From Clonostachys chloroleuca (lineage: Eukaryota; Ascomycota; Sordariomycetes; Hypocreales; Bionectriaceae): 64,000 nt of DNA. Positions 13,257 through 24,920 of the stretch are shown one piece after another. The notes below the pieces were generated by a model that saw only the letters and a program-made list of their open reading frames with translations, was not told where the DNA came from and searched no databases. Location of the stretch: assembly GCA_037952775.1 (NCBI GenBank), contig JBANAY010000004.1:2852001-2916000 (forward strand). Direction: 5' to 3'. The translations under genes and the position numbers were made by a program. Position 1 is the stretch's first letter; each line of letters starts with the position of its first letter.

Positions 13257-14105
13257 TCAGGTCTTGATGTCCAGCACTTGCTTAAGGACAGTTTCGCTGG
13301 CCCTCCACCAACGAGCTCTCTGCTCGAGGTCATCGGCCACCCCTCCAAGCGCTGCCTCCTTCCGCCTCCTGGCTTCCTTGGCCGCCGCCGTGCTATTCTG
13401 TCGCTTTGCCTCCAGCGGCTGGAGCTCAGCCTGCAGCCTCTCGACCTCTTTTCTCTTTCGGGGAGCCTTGGACTGGAGAGCCTCGAGCTCTCGCGCCAGC
13501 TCCTGCTGCTCGCGCTTCCTCCGGCTGATGAGCTCTTGCGTCTTGCCCAGAGGCAGATTATGGTTGGGGTCTGATCCATTGAGTTGCCGGTCAGCCTGAA
13601 GCTGCGAGATGCGATCCTCCAGTTCCCGTGCCTTCTCTGGCAATTCCTTCAGCTTGATCGTGTCCAGCTGGATCGCCTCATATCGCTTGCTCAGCTCGCG
13701 TCCCTTGCGCTCCAGTTCTGTGACCATGTCTGCCATTTCCAGCTTCAGCGCCTTGAGCTCTGACTTTGCCACTGCATTTTCCTTTTCCAGGTCCAGGTTC
13801 TCTTGCATCGTGACGATCAGTGGCGGGTCACCGACAATCGCGCGAATAAATTTCTCCTTGGTGACCTGTTCCACGTACGAGAATCGTAGTTTCGCGAACA
13901 GCTCTTTGTAGTGTGCCAAGTCGGCATCGAGACTCGCCGGGGTCGGTGCATCGAGAGAGGCGCTGGAGGCATCTGAATTCCTCAAGCGCCCGTCTTGGGG
14001 GACCGAACTGGAAATGGGTTCGCTCAATTTGATAATGTTGACGTCTTGTGAGGCCTGAAGGTCCTCCAGCTGGTGAAGGACCTTGGCCGCTTTGGTAGAG
14101 TCCAT
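13257..14105 (-). CDS. sos7: Kinetochore protein Sos7-like coiled-coil protein
   Basis: A single-exon gene of 282 residues starting at the ATG at 14105. A conserved block at about residues 65-95 (HYKELFAKLRFSYVEQ, then KEKFIRAIVGDPP) matches the signature of fungal Sos7, the partner of Spc7/KNL1 at the outer kinetochore. From about residue 100 to 265 the protein is almost entirely charged heptad-like coiled coil rich in Glu, Lys, Arg and Leu. No enzyme motif is present. By family knowledge it acts with Spc7 to connect centromeric chromatin to spindle microtubules. It is divergently arranged with the RS-rich gene at 14514 across 408 bp, suggesting a shared promoter. Confidence 0.75.
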   Translation of the reverse strand: MDSTKAAKVLHQLEDLQASQDVNIIKLSEPISSSVPQDGRLRNSDASSASLDAPTPASLDADLAHYKELFAKLRFSYVEQVTKEKFIRAIVGDPPLIVTMQENLDLEKENAVAKSELKALKLEMADMVTELERKGRELSKRYEAIQLDTIKLKELPEKARELEDRISQLQADRQLNGSDPNHNLPLGKTQELISRRKREQQELARELEALQSKAPRKRKEVERLQAELQPLEAKRQNSTAAAKEARRRKEAALGGVADDLEQRARWWRASETVLKQVLDIKT

Positions 14106-14513
14106 GATGCCGTGAGGGGCGAAGTCGCGGCCGATTAATCGAAATAAATCTCTTCAAGAGGTCTCTTGTGGTCGTTTCCTACACGCTGATATCCCTGAGC
14201 TTCTTTGGAAGCGCCCTCTTAAAATGATGTTCACTGAGCTGAAGAGCACACGCGCAATTTGGCATGTGGATGTTTACTTGGAACTAAATGCGGTTAGTGT
14301 GGGGGGCCCTTATCGGAATTTCTTTGTCGGATCATCAGCAGGGCAGTCAGCGACATCCGCTACGGTGGCGCAAGAAAAGCCGATCCAGGTTGAATGCCAG
14401 ATCAAGCATCACACGCTGGAATACAACACATCAGCCATAGATGCGGCTCGGTCCATTCTCCCATATACATCTCTGGGTGGGAGGTCTCCGTGACTACTCT
14501 TCAACTTCCCGCC

Positions 14514-15690
14514 ATGGCCAACCATGAGCTGCTGACCGACGATTACGTCGCAGAGCTCCTGGCAAAGGATGCCCAAGACTGCTCGTTGAAGTATTCGGCC
14601 ATGGGGATGGAAGCCTTTCGCTCAAACAAAAAGTAAGCAGCTACAGATCAAACCCAACCGCCCGACTGGTTTTGACGAACTCTTTTTCCACTGAAGGCCC
14701 GCGAACCTGCCGAAACCCAATACCCGATTCCTCCGACACATCATCAAGGACACCGATACTCACAACAAGGCGCTACTCGCCAAGGAAGCCGCCGAATCAA
14801 AAGCTCGGTTGGAGGACTTAGAGCATTCGGAAGAAGTAAAGCGACTGAAGAGCAACCCAAATACACATGACATCAGACGGCGACAGCTGGGCGATATTCA
14901 TGCGATCCTGGGGGGCAAGAGGCGCAGGCGGACCGAGGATGGCGAGTCGTCCTCGGGGAGTCGAGACTCTCGAAGACACAGAAGTGGGGTCAGCGGCGAA
15001 AGTAGCCACAAGACACAGTCGAAGGATTTAATTAAAGACCGTCATGATGATAGGAGACGACATGGGAGGTTAAATGACGACTACGACGACCACGGCGACC
15101 GGACACGCCGAGAATCGGGACGACAAAGAAGGAGGGAACGTGATCGCGATTCCGGTTCAGATGATGAGGGACATCGCCATAGTCGAAGGAGAAGACACAG
15201 GTCTCGCTCGCCAGACTACCGGCGGAGGTCACGATCGAGAGAGAGACGGAAACACCGACATAGGAGTCGCTCCCCTCTCGTGAGAGACACATCTACGAAG
15301 CGACAGGGAAAATCTCCGCAGAGAGATTCGGACTCTGCAGATGAACTTGTCGGCCCAATGCCAGCTCCCCAGCCTCGGGGCCGAGGTGCTTTGGCGGGGT
15401 CCTCGGGCATAGATCACCGATTCTCGGAGACCTACGACCCCAAGACCGACGTGCAGATGGATGAGGAGGAGGGCGGAGACTGGGATAATGCTCTCGAAGC
15501 TTTCAGGGACCGACAGAAACTAAAACAAAATCAAGAAGCGCGGTTGCGATCGGCTGGCTTCGGAGAAGCACAGATTCAAAAATTGCAGACTGGAGGTGAG
15601 AAGCTTGCGGAAGATGTGAGATGGTCCCAGGCTGGGGAGAAGAGGGTTTGGGATAGGGGGAAGGAAGATGATTTTGACATTAACCTGTGA
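14514..15690 (+). CDS. RS/RD-rich nuclear protein, probable pre-mRNA splicing-associated factor
   Basis: Two exons, 14514-14632 and 14697-15690, with a 64-bp GTAAGC...AAG intron, give about 370 residues. The start ATG has strong context (CCGCCATGG). Residues 1-105 form a conserved-looking domain (LLTDDYVAELLAKDA, LKYSAMG, PNTRFLRHIIKDTD) followed by acidic/basic helices. Residues about 115-215 are a low-complexity Arg/Ser/Asp/His region with many RS, RR and SRSR repeats like those of SR-type splicing proteins. The C-terminus (about 225-370) is charged, without repeats. The RS region suggests a nuclear RNA-processing role; the specific family is uncertain, and homologues are sometimes labelled pre-mRNA splicing factor 38B. 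It is divergent from sos7. Confidence 0.65.
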
Positions 15691-17531
15691 GGTCCGGCAT
15701 TTACTCGCATCCATATAGATATAAGCGTTCGCATTCATAGTTGGCATTTCTTACTTGGATAGATATTAGTCCCTGTGCGGGGGTACCTGATTTGCATTAT
15801 AGTTGATGAGAATGAAAAATAATAGAAGGGCCGTGGTTTCCTGTCACTAATACGAACTCTATCACCATTATGAAAAATTACCTCGTGGACTAATTATTAT
15901 ACATGTTCAGAAAGCGGCCGAGTTTATTCGCACTTAACGAACCATATTATCATCTACGTGAGGCTTAGGGTATAGGGTAGGTGTACCAATCTACCTAAGG
16001 CTCGGAAGGGATGAAACTAAACCACAAAGCGTATCATTGACCTCTCACCTGACTCCAAGACGTATATATCCATGATACAAATATCCAGGGCAAAAGACCT
16101 TGTTGGTAATCTTGGTTCTATCGTAAAACTGGGCTTGACTTGGAGGCGGTTCCTACCCATCAGAACGAACTGGAAGACTGTATCATACGGAGGTATCAAT
16201 AAGTTGGGTACGTCATCTGATAACAGTTTGCTATCTTTGAATGTGGAATTCTGATCTAGGAACCCGTCTATTTCTAATACATCTGCTGCAACGATATTAT
16301 GCACTACTGCGGTATTTAGGATTTCATGTGTATGCCATCGGCGAGGGCCGTCAATTCAGGAGCAAAAATAGGGTCACGATGGCATGATGGCGACATGTCA
16401 GAGGCAACTTCTCTAGTTGTCATGTGAGAGCCCTTACTTCCGAAGCTACAAACCACTCAGCCCGAGTCCGCATATGATGTGGGATGTGAGAAAAAAGCCA
16501 CCTAACTAAATAAAACTTACACAAAATTCATGAAATCCACAGTGAAATGGTGAAATTCTGCATATTTTTGAAAATCACTGGCGCGGGACATAAAAGTAAA
16601 CAGTGATAAGGCTGGGCTGCACTGCGACGCCAAGGCGTAGTAGTACCTTAAATGACCTCACATCACTAGGACAGGACTGCGACTGGCCTAGCTCCAGCAA
16701 TGACTGGACCCTGCGTGTGTATGTGGTCCTCTCATGGGCATCATCTGCCATGCTAATTCTCCCTACTGCCGCGCCTTGTGACGGCACATTCTAGCGATGC
16801 AGAGCGATAGTGGACGTCCAGACGCTTTGGGGAGGCCTCACGCGGGCCGTCCGTCTTATCATTCCATCCTTCAGGCGCTTTCATCGGTGCCATGCCCTGT
16901 TCAGATGCTGCGGTCCAGGAGGGTCTAGGCTGGGCAGCTGGGGCATGCCGCCTGGAACTTGCGCTAGACAGTAAGGTTGCGTAACGCCTCTCCCTTCCGG
17001 CGGGCAGTATCAGGTCGGGCGGTACCCCACTGCGATCCCAGGCGAAGAGGCACGCTGCACGTCACCTCATTCTCCTCACCTCACTGAGTGTTTCTCCTCC
17101 TCCTTCCATCCTCATTCAAGACTCCGACAAAGCCTAGTGATCTATTTCTCGCCCTTGAGCACCGTCTCCTTGTGTTGTGTTCCGTTCCGCCCTCGTTTCC
17201 GGCGCCTTTATCTGTGTTTCCTGACGTACTAAGTGCATCTACTGCCTGCCTAATTGCGCCCGAGGGGACCCATTTCCCCGTGTGGACGACTGCTGATCTG
17301 ATCGCTTCAACGCCACAGTCGCAGCGTCGCGCTGGGCATCATTCCAAAACCCAAAGGCCCCGCGATAGACGGAGCTCGATGACAGCTATATACTCCCTTT
17401 GGTCAACACGTTGGTGAGGTGACTGGCTTCACGATCTCCCACCCATCGTCAGTCACCTTCACTGTCTTTACTTATCGGGCTTGGGTCTTGGCAGACGGGT
17501 CCCCGTTGCCATACCTCCGATCATTGGCACC
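15691..17531. other. Intergenic, AT-rich 5' half
   Basis: No supportable gene. The first ~900 bp are AT-rich, with 60-95 codon open frames on both strands around 16017-16304 that could be decayed coding sequence but match nothing I recognise. The last ~450 bp before 17532 are C/T-rich, as expected for a fungal promoter and 5' leader. Confidence 0.45.
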
Positions 17532-19968
17532 ATGCGCACTCCTCGCATTGTAATCCTCATCCTATTTCTCGCCTCCTCATTGTTCCTCCTCGCGCGCGCC
17601 GTATCCTCGTCTGCTCGTGCCGGTGCCTCGCCACGTCCAACCACCCGCACTAGATCTGAGAAATCAATCTGGGGCTTCCTTTACTACAACACCCCATTCT
17701 CGCTTTTCCCTCCAAATGCAGCCATCAGCTTAACGGATGACAATAGCACTACCTTTGCGGCCCGCCCGGCGGCTTTCGGCGGTAAGTTGGACGGAGCCGG
17801 ATTGAGCGGTCAACTGTGGGTGGGAAGCGGCTTTCCTGAAGATACTGTTGATGGGGAGGGCGAGCTTGGGTGCAGCGACCTACCGGGCTGGGATGGCATA
17901 AGCCAGAGAACTTCCTTAAAAGACATCGAAGCAGTTATGAACTCTCGTATTCCGAGCTCGAACTCCAAGTCGAAATTTCCCAAACGCAGCGACAGCGATA
18001 AGCTTGACCGCAATAGCAGAGAGGGCAGCCTCAAGTCGAAGCTTGAAGGCGGAGCTTCTCCCAACGATGGCACAGACGATTATCTTCACGATGGCTTGAA
18101 GACGTCTTCCCATGCCGATATCCAATCGATCCAAGAAGCCGCAGAGATACAGGGCAAGGTCGTTCTCCTGATGCGTGGCGGGTGTGGATTTTTGGAGAAG
18201 GTCATGTGGGCACAGCGGAGGGGTGCCATCGCCGTGATTGTGGGCGATAACCAAAAGGGCGGACCTCTCATCCAGATGTTCGCTCATGGCGACGATGTGG
18301 ATAATGTCACAATCCCGTCCGTTTTCACGGCGAGAACCACAGCGCATTTGCTCTCCTCTTTGACGCAGCCTGGCAGCTTCATCGAAGATTCGCTGGACGA
18401 CAGTGGGAGACCCGTGCTAAAGGTTCAACACAGGACCAAGCCCGGGAATACCCCAACGAAGAAAACGAAAACTGGTTCCAAACCCGCGGAAGCCAAGGGC
18501 TCTCTTTTTGCGAGAGATGAAAAGCCTTTCTCGAAACGGTTGGACAATAGGGGGTGGTTTTCTCGCATGTTCCGTTATAGTCCGCCATCTCGCTCCATTG
18601 ATGACAAGAGCCTGCCACCCAGGAGTGGTCGCATCGATTGGGTGATGGTTGCGGATTGGAACGAGGAAGGCGACAGAGTGATCAAAGAAACGATGGACAG
18701 GTCTAGAAGAAGTTCCAAGTCTTCGACCGACGGTTTTGTGATTGGCGTCGAAGATTGGCGGGATCCTGATCTTCTCAAACCAAAAGGAAACGCCCAAGAT
18801 GATAAGGTTCCCGGTACTTCTAAGACACCTTCTGCATCGGATTATGCCCATATGCCCAAGGGTGGCAGTATTACCCCCAGCAGTGGTGAATACAACCCTG
18901 CACGGGTAGTCTCTTCGAAGGTGCGGTCTTCATCATCTGAGGAGGGCAAACAGCGCCGAAGCTTCATCACTAAACTCTTTGGTACCCGCCATGAGACTGA
19001 GGAGAGCAGAGGGAAGAGAGCGCTGTTACAAGACAAATCAAATGATGTCGAGGAGCCCCCTGCGCCCAATGATCCTGCGCACGAACCTCATGAAGGGCTC
19101 TGGGTTACTATTACCCCGACGAGCAGTGCTAGCCCTTTTTTCGACACATTGTTGGTTTTGGTTATCAGCCCCCTGGTTACTCTGACAGTCGTCTATGCTC
19201 TGCTCATCCTCCGTGCGAGAATTCGGAGAAGAAGATGGAGAGCACCCAAGTCGGTTGTTGACCGCCTTCCAGTTCGAACCTATCATACCGTGGCTGCCTC
19301 TCCTACCCCGTCTACCAGATTACCTTCTCCAAGCAGTACCTCACCATCCACTCCGCTCTTGCAGCAGAGCTCATCACAATCCAGACCTCGATCACGGACT
19401 ACGACTGGTGTGCTGGAAAGTGAGAATCTTATAGGGTCAGGGTCGACAGTGCCTGCTCACCGCTCACCATCGCGCGGTAGAGGCGAGCACGAGAAGTTCA
19501 CTGGAATTTCCCCAGAGTGGCGGAAGTATATGAGTCGTCAGGTTGAATGTGTGGTCTGTTTGGAAGAGTATGTCGACGGTATCAGCCGAGTAATGAGTCT
19601 CCCATGTGGGCACGAATTCCACGCTGACTGCATGTAAGTTGCAATGATGATTAGCTTCGACCTGGCTTGGTCCTGTGAAGAATCTTGACTGATCAATTCT
19701 TAGAACTCCCTGGTTGACTACCCGTCGCCGCACATGCCCCATTTGTAAGGGAGATGTTGTCCGCTCCCTTGCCCACAGCTCGTCTTCAGGTAATCGCTAT
19801 GATCCTTACCAAGATAGTAGCGATGATGAAGCTGCGGCGGAAGGCTCAAGCTCTCGTCCTATCGCACCAGACCCAGACCCAGAGCAGGGCATTCTCTCTG
19901 AACAGAGTGATACTCGACAGGAAGAAAGCTGGTTAAACATACTGTCCAGGAATATCAACGGCCGTTAG
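17532..19968 (+). CDS. PA-TM-RING type E3 ubiquitin ligase (RNF13-like)
   Basis: Exons 17532-19633 and 19704-19968 encode about 788 residues. I chose the ATG at 17532 because it begins a signal peptide (MRTPRIVILILFLASSLFLL); the frame is open upstream but has no ATG there. A protease-associated (PA) domain spans about 196-285 (GKVVLLMRGGCGFLEKV, AIAVIVGD, VTIPSVF). A single hydrophobic segment at about 536-560 is followed by an Arg-rich stop-transfer sequence. A RING-H2 finger covers about 673-715, C-X2-C...C-G-H-E-F-H-X2-C...C-P-I-C, interrupted by the 70-bp intron just after the eighth-last conserved Cys block. This order is that of endosomal/vacuolar membrane ligases with a lumenal PA domain and cytosolic RING. 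The long Ser/Lys-rich linkers are probably disordered. Confidence 0.85.
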
Positions 19969-20536
19969 GGCCGCAGTAACATACTCTTGATGACGACCTT
20001 CGATAATGCCTCTATTGTGTTCTTTTTGTTTTTTTATCCCGGCACTCTGGTCAGTGTCGGCTGACTGCTGCTTCTGGGCCAACGCTGCTGCTCGAAGGAA
20101 CTTTCTCCCCTTCTTTCTTTTTTGGCTGCAAGGCGTATAATGAATGGTGTATGGAGCTAGGGATTAAGCAGGCAGTATATCACGGGAATTGGATGGGGGG
20201 CAATAGTCTTATTTTCAGTGGCACCTTTACTCCTTTCGAATGTTGGTTTTTACCTTGGCGTCTGGGACGCTTCTGATATAGCCATCCATGCATCAAAAGC
20301 TTTCACTCGACGACATTAGATTCGAGTAGAAAACTTCGTTTTGCGACGATTATAAGCCACGGTTCATATACTGGCCCCTTTAGAGCAGCGTGAATCAATC
20401 TGCATAGACTTCATCAACAAGGACAAGGATGGGCATCACTAGAAGGATTGGAGATAGGCCTAGGTTTGATTGTATTTTGAACTCCGATTTTACCCTAATA
20501 TTTTTTCGTCGTTTGCTTTGTAACTTGAGTAATATT
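19969..20536. other. Convergent intergenic region
   Basis: This stretch lies between two genes that converge on it. T-rich tracts near 20025-20040 and 20100-20125 and AT-rich sequence near 20500-20545 fit two 3' UTRs. I see no gene. Confidence 0.5.
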
Positions 20537-21848
20537 TTATATATACCCCTTGAGGATAGCGGCCTCGGCATTCAGGATGGAAGAACCTGCGGCACCAATG
20601 ACGGCTAGCAATATAAAGTTAGTTGACCACGTTAGTTCCAATTGCTGAAAGGGTTTAACTTACTGTTGTGGCTCAGAGCAACAAACTTGATGTCGAAGAT
20701 GCCTGCCTCATCCTCACGTACGCGGCCCACGCTTACGGTGTATCCCTTACCTAGGTCACGGTCCAGACGGGGTTGGGGCCGGTCGGCCTCGTCAAATACC
20801 TTGATGGCGGGCTCTGGGGCTGAGGGGCAACCGAGCTTCTGGGCCTCGGTTGTGTAGCTACGAAGGGCTTCCTTGACCTGTTCAGCTGAGGGGGCGGGCT
20901 GGCGCTCGAACTTGAGCGAGACACATGCCGTGTGACCATCCATGACCGGAACGCGGTTGCATGCAGCAGACACGCGGAGGCCCTCCTGCTCCACGAAGGC
21001 GGTCTTGGAGTCATCGACACGACCGAGGATCTTGCGGGCCTCGGTCTCGAGCTTGTCCTCCTCGCCCGAGATGAAGGGCACGACGTTGTCGATGATGTCC
21101 ATGGAGCTGACTCCGGGGTAGCCCGCGCCGCTGACGGCTTGCATGGTGACGATGCTGACGGTGGAGATGGGGCCAAAGGCGGCCTGGAGGGCGGCGAAGG
21201 GGATGACGAGGCCGATGACGGCGCAGTTGGAGTTGCAGACCAGGAAGCCCTTCTCGAGGCCGTAGACGGAGCGCTGGTGGGGGATGAGGTCGAGATGGGG
21301 GAGGTTCACGGTGGGGACGACGAGGGGAACGAGGGGATCGCGGCGGTAGTTCTTGGCGTTGGAGAAGATGGGGATGTTGGCCTTGACGAACTCCATCTCT
21401 GATCAAATCAAACGGTTAGCTTTTTACATCCTTTCCCTCTCGTGCGACCAATAAACCCCTCCTTCTTGGCTGGTGACCAAGGCGCCACATACCAATCTCG
21501 CCTGCGACGTCTGAGTCCAGGCCGCTGAAGACGACGTCGCAGTCGCTGAACTCGGACGATTTGCACTCTCGTACGACCAGCTCGCCAATTTCTCCCATGG
21601 GGGAGGCCTGCTTCCACCGCACGGCATCCTTGTACTTCTTGCCAGCTGAGCGGGAGGAGGCACCGATGGCGTGGAGCTTGAGGGTCGGGTGTTGGGCGAG
21701 GAGGAGGATGAATCGCTGACCAACCGAGCCTGTACATCCTAGGACACCTGCCAGTGAAAGTCTGTTAGGTTATTCTTGCTTTGCGATTAGGAGGGGTACT
21801 GAAGAAGCTGAACGTACCGCACTTCTTGGTGAGGGATCGGTCCGCCAT
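20537..21848 (-). CDS. HOM2: Aspartate-semialdehyde dehydrogenase
   Basis: Four exons on the minus strand, 21818-21848, 21493-21747, 20664-21398 and 20537-20604, encode 362 residues, close to the yeast enzyme. It catalyses NADPH-dependent reduction of beta-aspartyl phosphate to aspartate semialdehyde, the branch-point step to threonine, methionine and, in other organisms, lysine. The nucleotide-binding loop is at 11-20 ([10 protein letters not shown]). The catalytic cysteine is at about 154 in SNCAV. The exon-4 end supplies the conserved C-terminus ([16 protein letters not shown]). All splice sites are canonical. A cytosolic enzyme is expected. The protein is intact, in contrast to the frameshifted flippase that it diverges from across about 3 kb. 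Confidence 0.95.
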
Positions 21849-24800
21849 GTTGTCGTTATGTGATTGGCCTTGGCTAGAGCAACGAAAGACCTGGGTGAAA
21901 TATTTGCTAGATTTGGAAACAAGTAAACAATTCACTAAATCCAAAATGCGCAAAATATTGGACGATAGATTTTGGCGGACAAATCGTCGACGCCGAACAC
22001 GCTTGTGACACAGACATTTGCCCCGCGACCGGAGGGGTCGTTTGAACTGACAACCCACTCAGCCAATCAACGGTTCAACAGGCGCCACCAGGGACCTGTG
22101 GCTGAAGGCCAATTGAATTGTGGTGAACCCGTCAGACGTTGATTACTTCTGAACCACAGTGTCCCCACGAGGGGCACGATGGCTTCTAAAGCATACGCAA
22201 CATGGGCTTTTTGGCTAGATGTGAAACGGGATTGTTTTAGAGTTGGATGTTTGTGGTATGCGACAAATTAGTGTGCCGTTCTCCTGTCGCCGAGGAAGCA
22301 CATGAAGGAATGGACTTCATCAGGGTGTAACAATTTCTATACGACACGCTTGGAGCTTAGGCGCTACGCGTAGATAGGCAGGCAACCCGCCCTCTTTAAA
22401 TTAGGTACCTTGGTATTACGGCCAGTGATCAGCACGCGATGAGGGTTGCCTCATTATGAGCTTTCACAATGCGAGCGGGAGTAAAAGGACCTACGTTCGT
22501 GTTGGCAAATGGAAGGCATCGTGAGGTGACGGCGGCCAAAAGTAGTAAGCTGCAGACTAGGAAAGCCTTTCTGCATTGATGCAGAACCTGTCAAGGAGGA
22601 TCTTCAATGATGCTTAGCGCTATCTATACATAGGTTCTTACTTTAGTGAATACTACCTTGTTGCACCTTTCCTGATGGCAAAAGTGAGAGCTGTTGAGCA
22701 TTGGTTTGGACAGCTGTGACTGTCAGATGTTGTCCTGAATAAGAAATTACCTGAAGAACGACGGCATGCATGAGATATCCCCAATGCCGCCGGCGAGAGA
22801 ACATGGCGGGGGCTTGATGCTTTCGGAGAGATTTCTGGAGATCTGACATCTGTGGGTGGGGGGCAATTTAAACGGAGCCGCTGGAGATTTCTAGTGAACA
22901 ATGACCGCATGCATGACCTGCGTAGAGGATGTTTCGCGCCGAAACGTATTTAGAAGGTCCGACATTTCCAGATAGATGCGCGAGCCAAAGAACCCGTGGG
23001 ATAGATGAGGCTGTGGGCGGATACGGCAGATCCTTACCGCACGGGAGCAAACATTGCCGATTGTCGGCTTGGCTGCCTGGTCTGAAATACGACGTGACTG
23101 GGTGCGAATTTACAATGCTCAATCGAAAAGTGAAGGCCGAGACGAGACATGGCTATTGCAGACTATTGCTGAGATCCAATATCCGTCGATGCCGTTGCCT
23201 TTTTCATCCTTGTGCATTTTTTTCAGGCTGGGCTCCGGGATATCCAACAGGATTATCAATCAATCACCTGCCTACCTGCCATCGCATTTTGGTTGCTTAG
23301 TAGGCGTACAGTAATTACGGAGATAGATGGACCCCGAGGCCCCCGAGTTTTCGAAGTCGGACTTTGCTCGTTCGGACTCAAGCCAAAAAAACATATTGGG
23401 AAAAGAAGCCGGCAGCCACAACAAACCCCCATCAACGCATTCTGCCGTGTCGTATGGTGGCTGATGCAGGTCAGCTTGCGCCATGCTCTCGATCTTGTAA
23501 GATAAGATCTTCTCATGCGACATGTGAAGCATGTAAAACATTCCCAGCTGAGTAGTACCGTGGCCTTTTGCATGCCAAATTTGGCCTTCGTCCTCTCGGT
23601 GGGAGGCTGGAGCCGTCCTCGGGCCCCGTTTCTGGTCCGTCGTACAGGGGCCCAGCGCTAAACCCAAACAGAGGTAAATTGCAGACGGTTGGCGACTGGC
23701 ATCCACCGAATTCACCTAATTCTGAGGCGTTCTTGTGGTTGTCACCGTACACTGCCGACGATGACGCCTAGCGTGGAATACGTCTGCAATGACTCTGGTC
23801 AGCCGCCATGCCCGCGATAAGCAGTGTAAGTTGGCTCGGTCGACACCATCGCACGTCTCTTTCGGGTGGTGTGGAACATGTGTTCCTTTTGGCGTATGCC
23901 GTAACACTGCGCAAGATGATTGCAAAGGATGCCCAGGCTTTCACCCAGGGCTCCTTCTTGGCAGTTCAAATCCCCCTGGCAAGGGTAAGGGTACGTAGCG
24001 GTGAGGTGTCTTTCACGTCCATACTGGAGAGTGGTAAAAGGGGCATGGGCGAGCGTCTCGTTTCGAGTGTGGGACTTTGGGCCATACCGGCAGAGGGCGA
24101 GCCTTGTATCTCGCTGCCTATTTTTGGCGCGGCGGTACCTTGGGAGGAAGGGGTGGGCCCCCTGACCAGCCATGGCAATGCATTTGCTGTGGTACGGAGA
24201 TACCTACCTCCCTGGCGGGCATCTGGATGCTTACGAATCCGGAAGGGGGCATATTTTTGGTGGCTCTGTAGCGAGGGGCTCCCTGTGGCGGCCCTTAGCG
24301 GGCGGCTGATGCTTGATCGTTTAGCAGGTCAAGGCCCGCTAGACGGTCGAGCCAAGGTCCCTTGGCCTGTCCCAGCGACCGAGTGCAGGTCCCGGAAAGC
24401 CCGGGAGAGCAAGTACTGCAACTTACGGGGCACCCACACTGGTGCGGTCGTTAGGTGAGCAACCAGCGGGTACTACGAGCTGATACCACTTTCCTGCTAC
24501 CCATTGGGATGGATTACATGATCCCAGTTGTCAGCCTGCCAAGTCCCATCTATCCCGCGTAGTAATTTTCCCCCTTCCTGCGTTTTACGTAGAACCCTTT
24601 GCGCTGGCCTTCCCACGGCTCCTGGAGTTCAGCTACGTCGACGAGCATCGGCCACGACAACTGTTTGCCGCTCAATTGCCTCTGGATCAGATCTCCTCCT
24701 GATCTGCCCCGTCGCGTGGTCTGCGATTTCACGAGCGCCTCGACCTTGTCTATCCGAAACCTCCGACAGCACCTAGCCAAACACATCACACTGGCTGGCG

Positions 24801-24920
24801 ACACCTGGGGACTGAACGGGCTCTTGCCCGCGACGTTGGAATCACGACAGCAGCCATCGACGACCGCAAACTAGACAAGCTGCATAACGAAGACCCGAGT
24901 TCGCGGCATCGAGGATCAAA
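21849..24920. other. Intergenic region between HOM2 and the flippase
   Basis: A divergent 3.1-kb spacer. The first few hundred bases serve as the HOM2 promoter. The 216-codon open frame at 23808-24458 has no recognisable domain, and I do not accept it as a gene. The C/T-rich 24500-24900 segment is probably the flippase leader. Confidence 0.5.
22063..22069 (+). promoter_or_regulatory. CCAAT box upstream of HOM2
   Basis: A CCAATCA heptamer lies about 215 bp upstream of the HOM2 start, and a second CCAAT on the minus strand sits at 21863-21867, within 20 bp of the start. CCAATCA is the usual binding form of the fungal HAP/AnCF complex. Function is inferred from sequence and position only. Confidence 0.3.

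Noticed and set aside
16017..16304. 95-codon minus-strand frame with protein-like composition
   Set aside because: It has no homology I recognise, no upstream promoter or splice context and an overlapping plus-strand frame. It could be a decayed fragment but is not supportable.
20932..21402. 156-codon plus-strand frame over HOM2
   Set aside because: It is a low-complexity Asp/Gly/Val-rich shadow of the HOM2 coding strand.
23959..23975. GTTCAAATCC-like tRNA B box
   Set aside because: No T-stem pairing and no matching A box or acceptor stem was found around it.
23808..24458. 216-codon plus-strand open frame upstream of the flippase
   Set aside because: It has no recognisable domain, uneven composition and overlapping frames on the other strand. 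It is probably chance in GC-balanced DNA.
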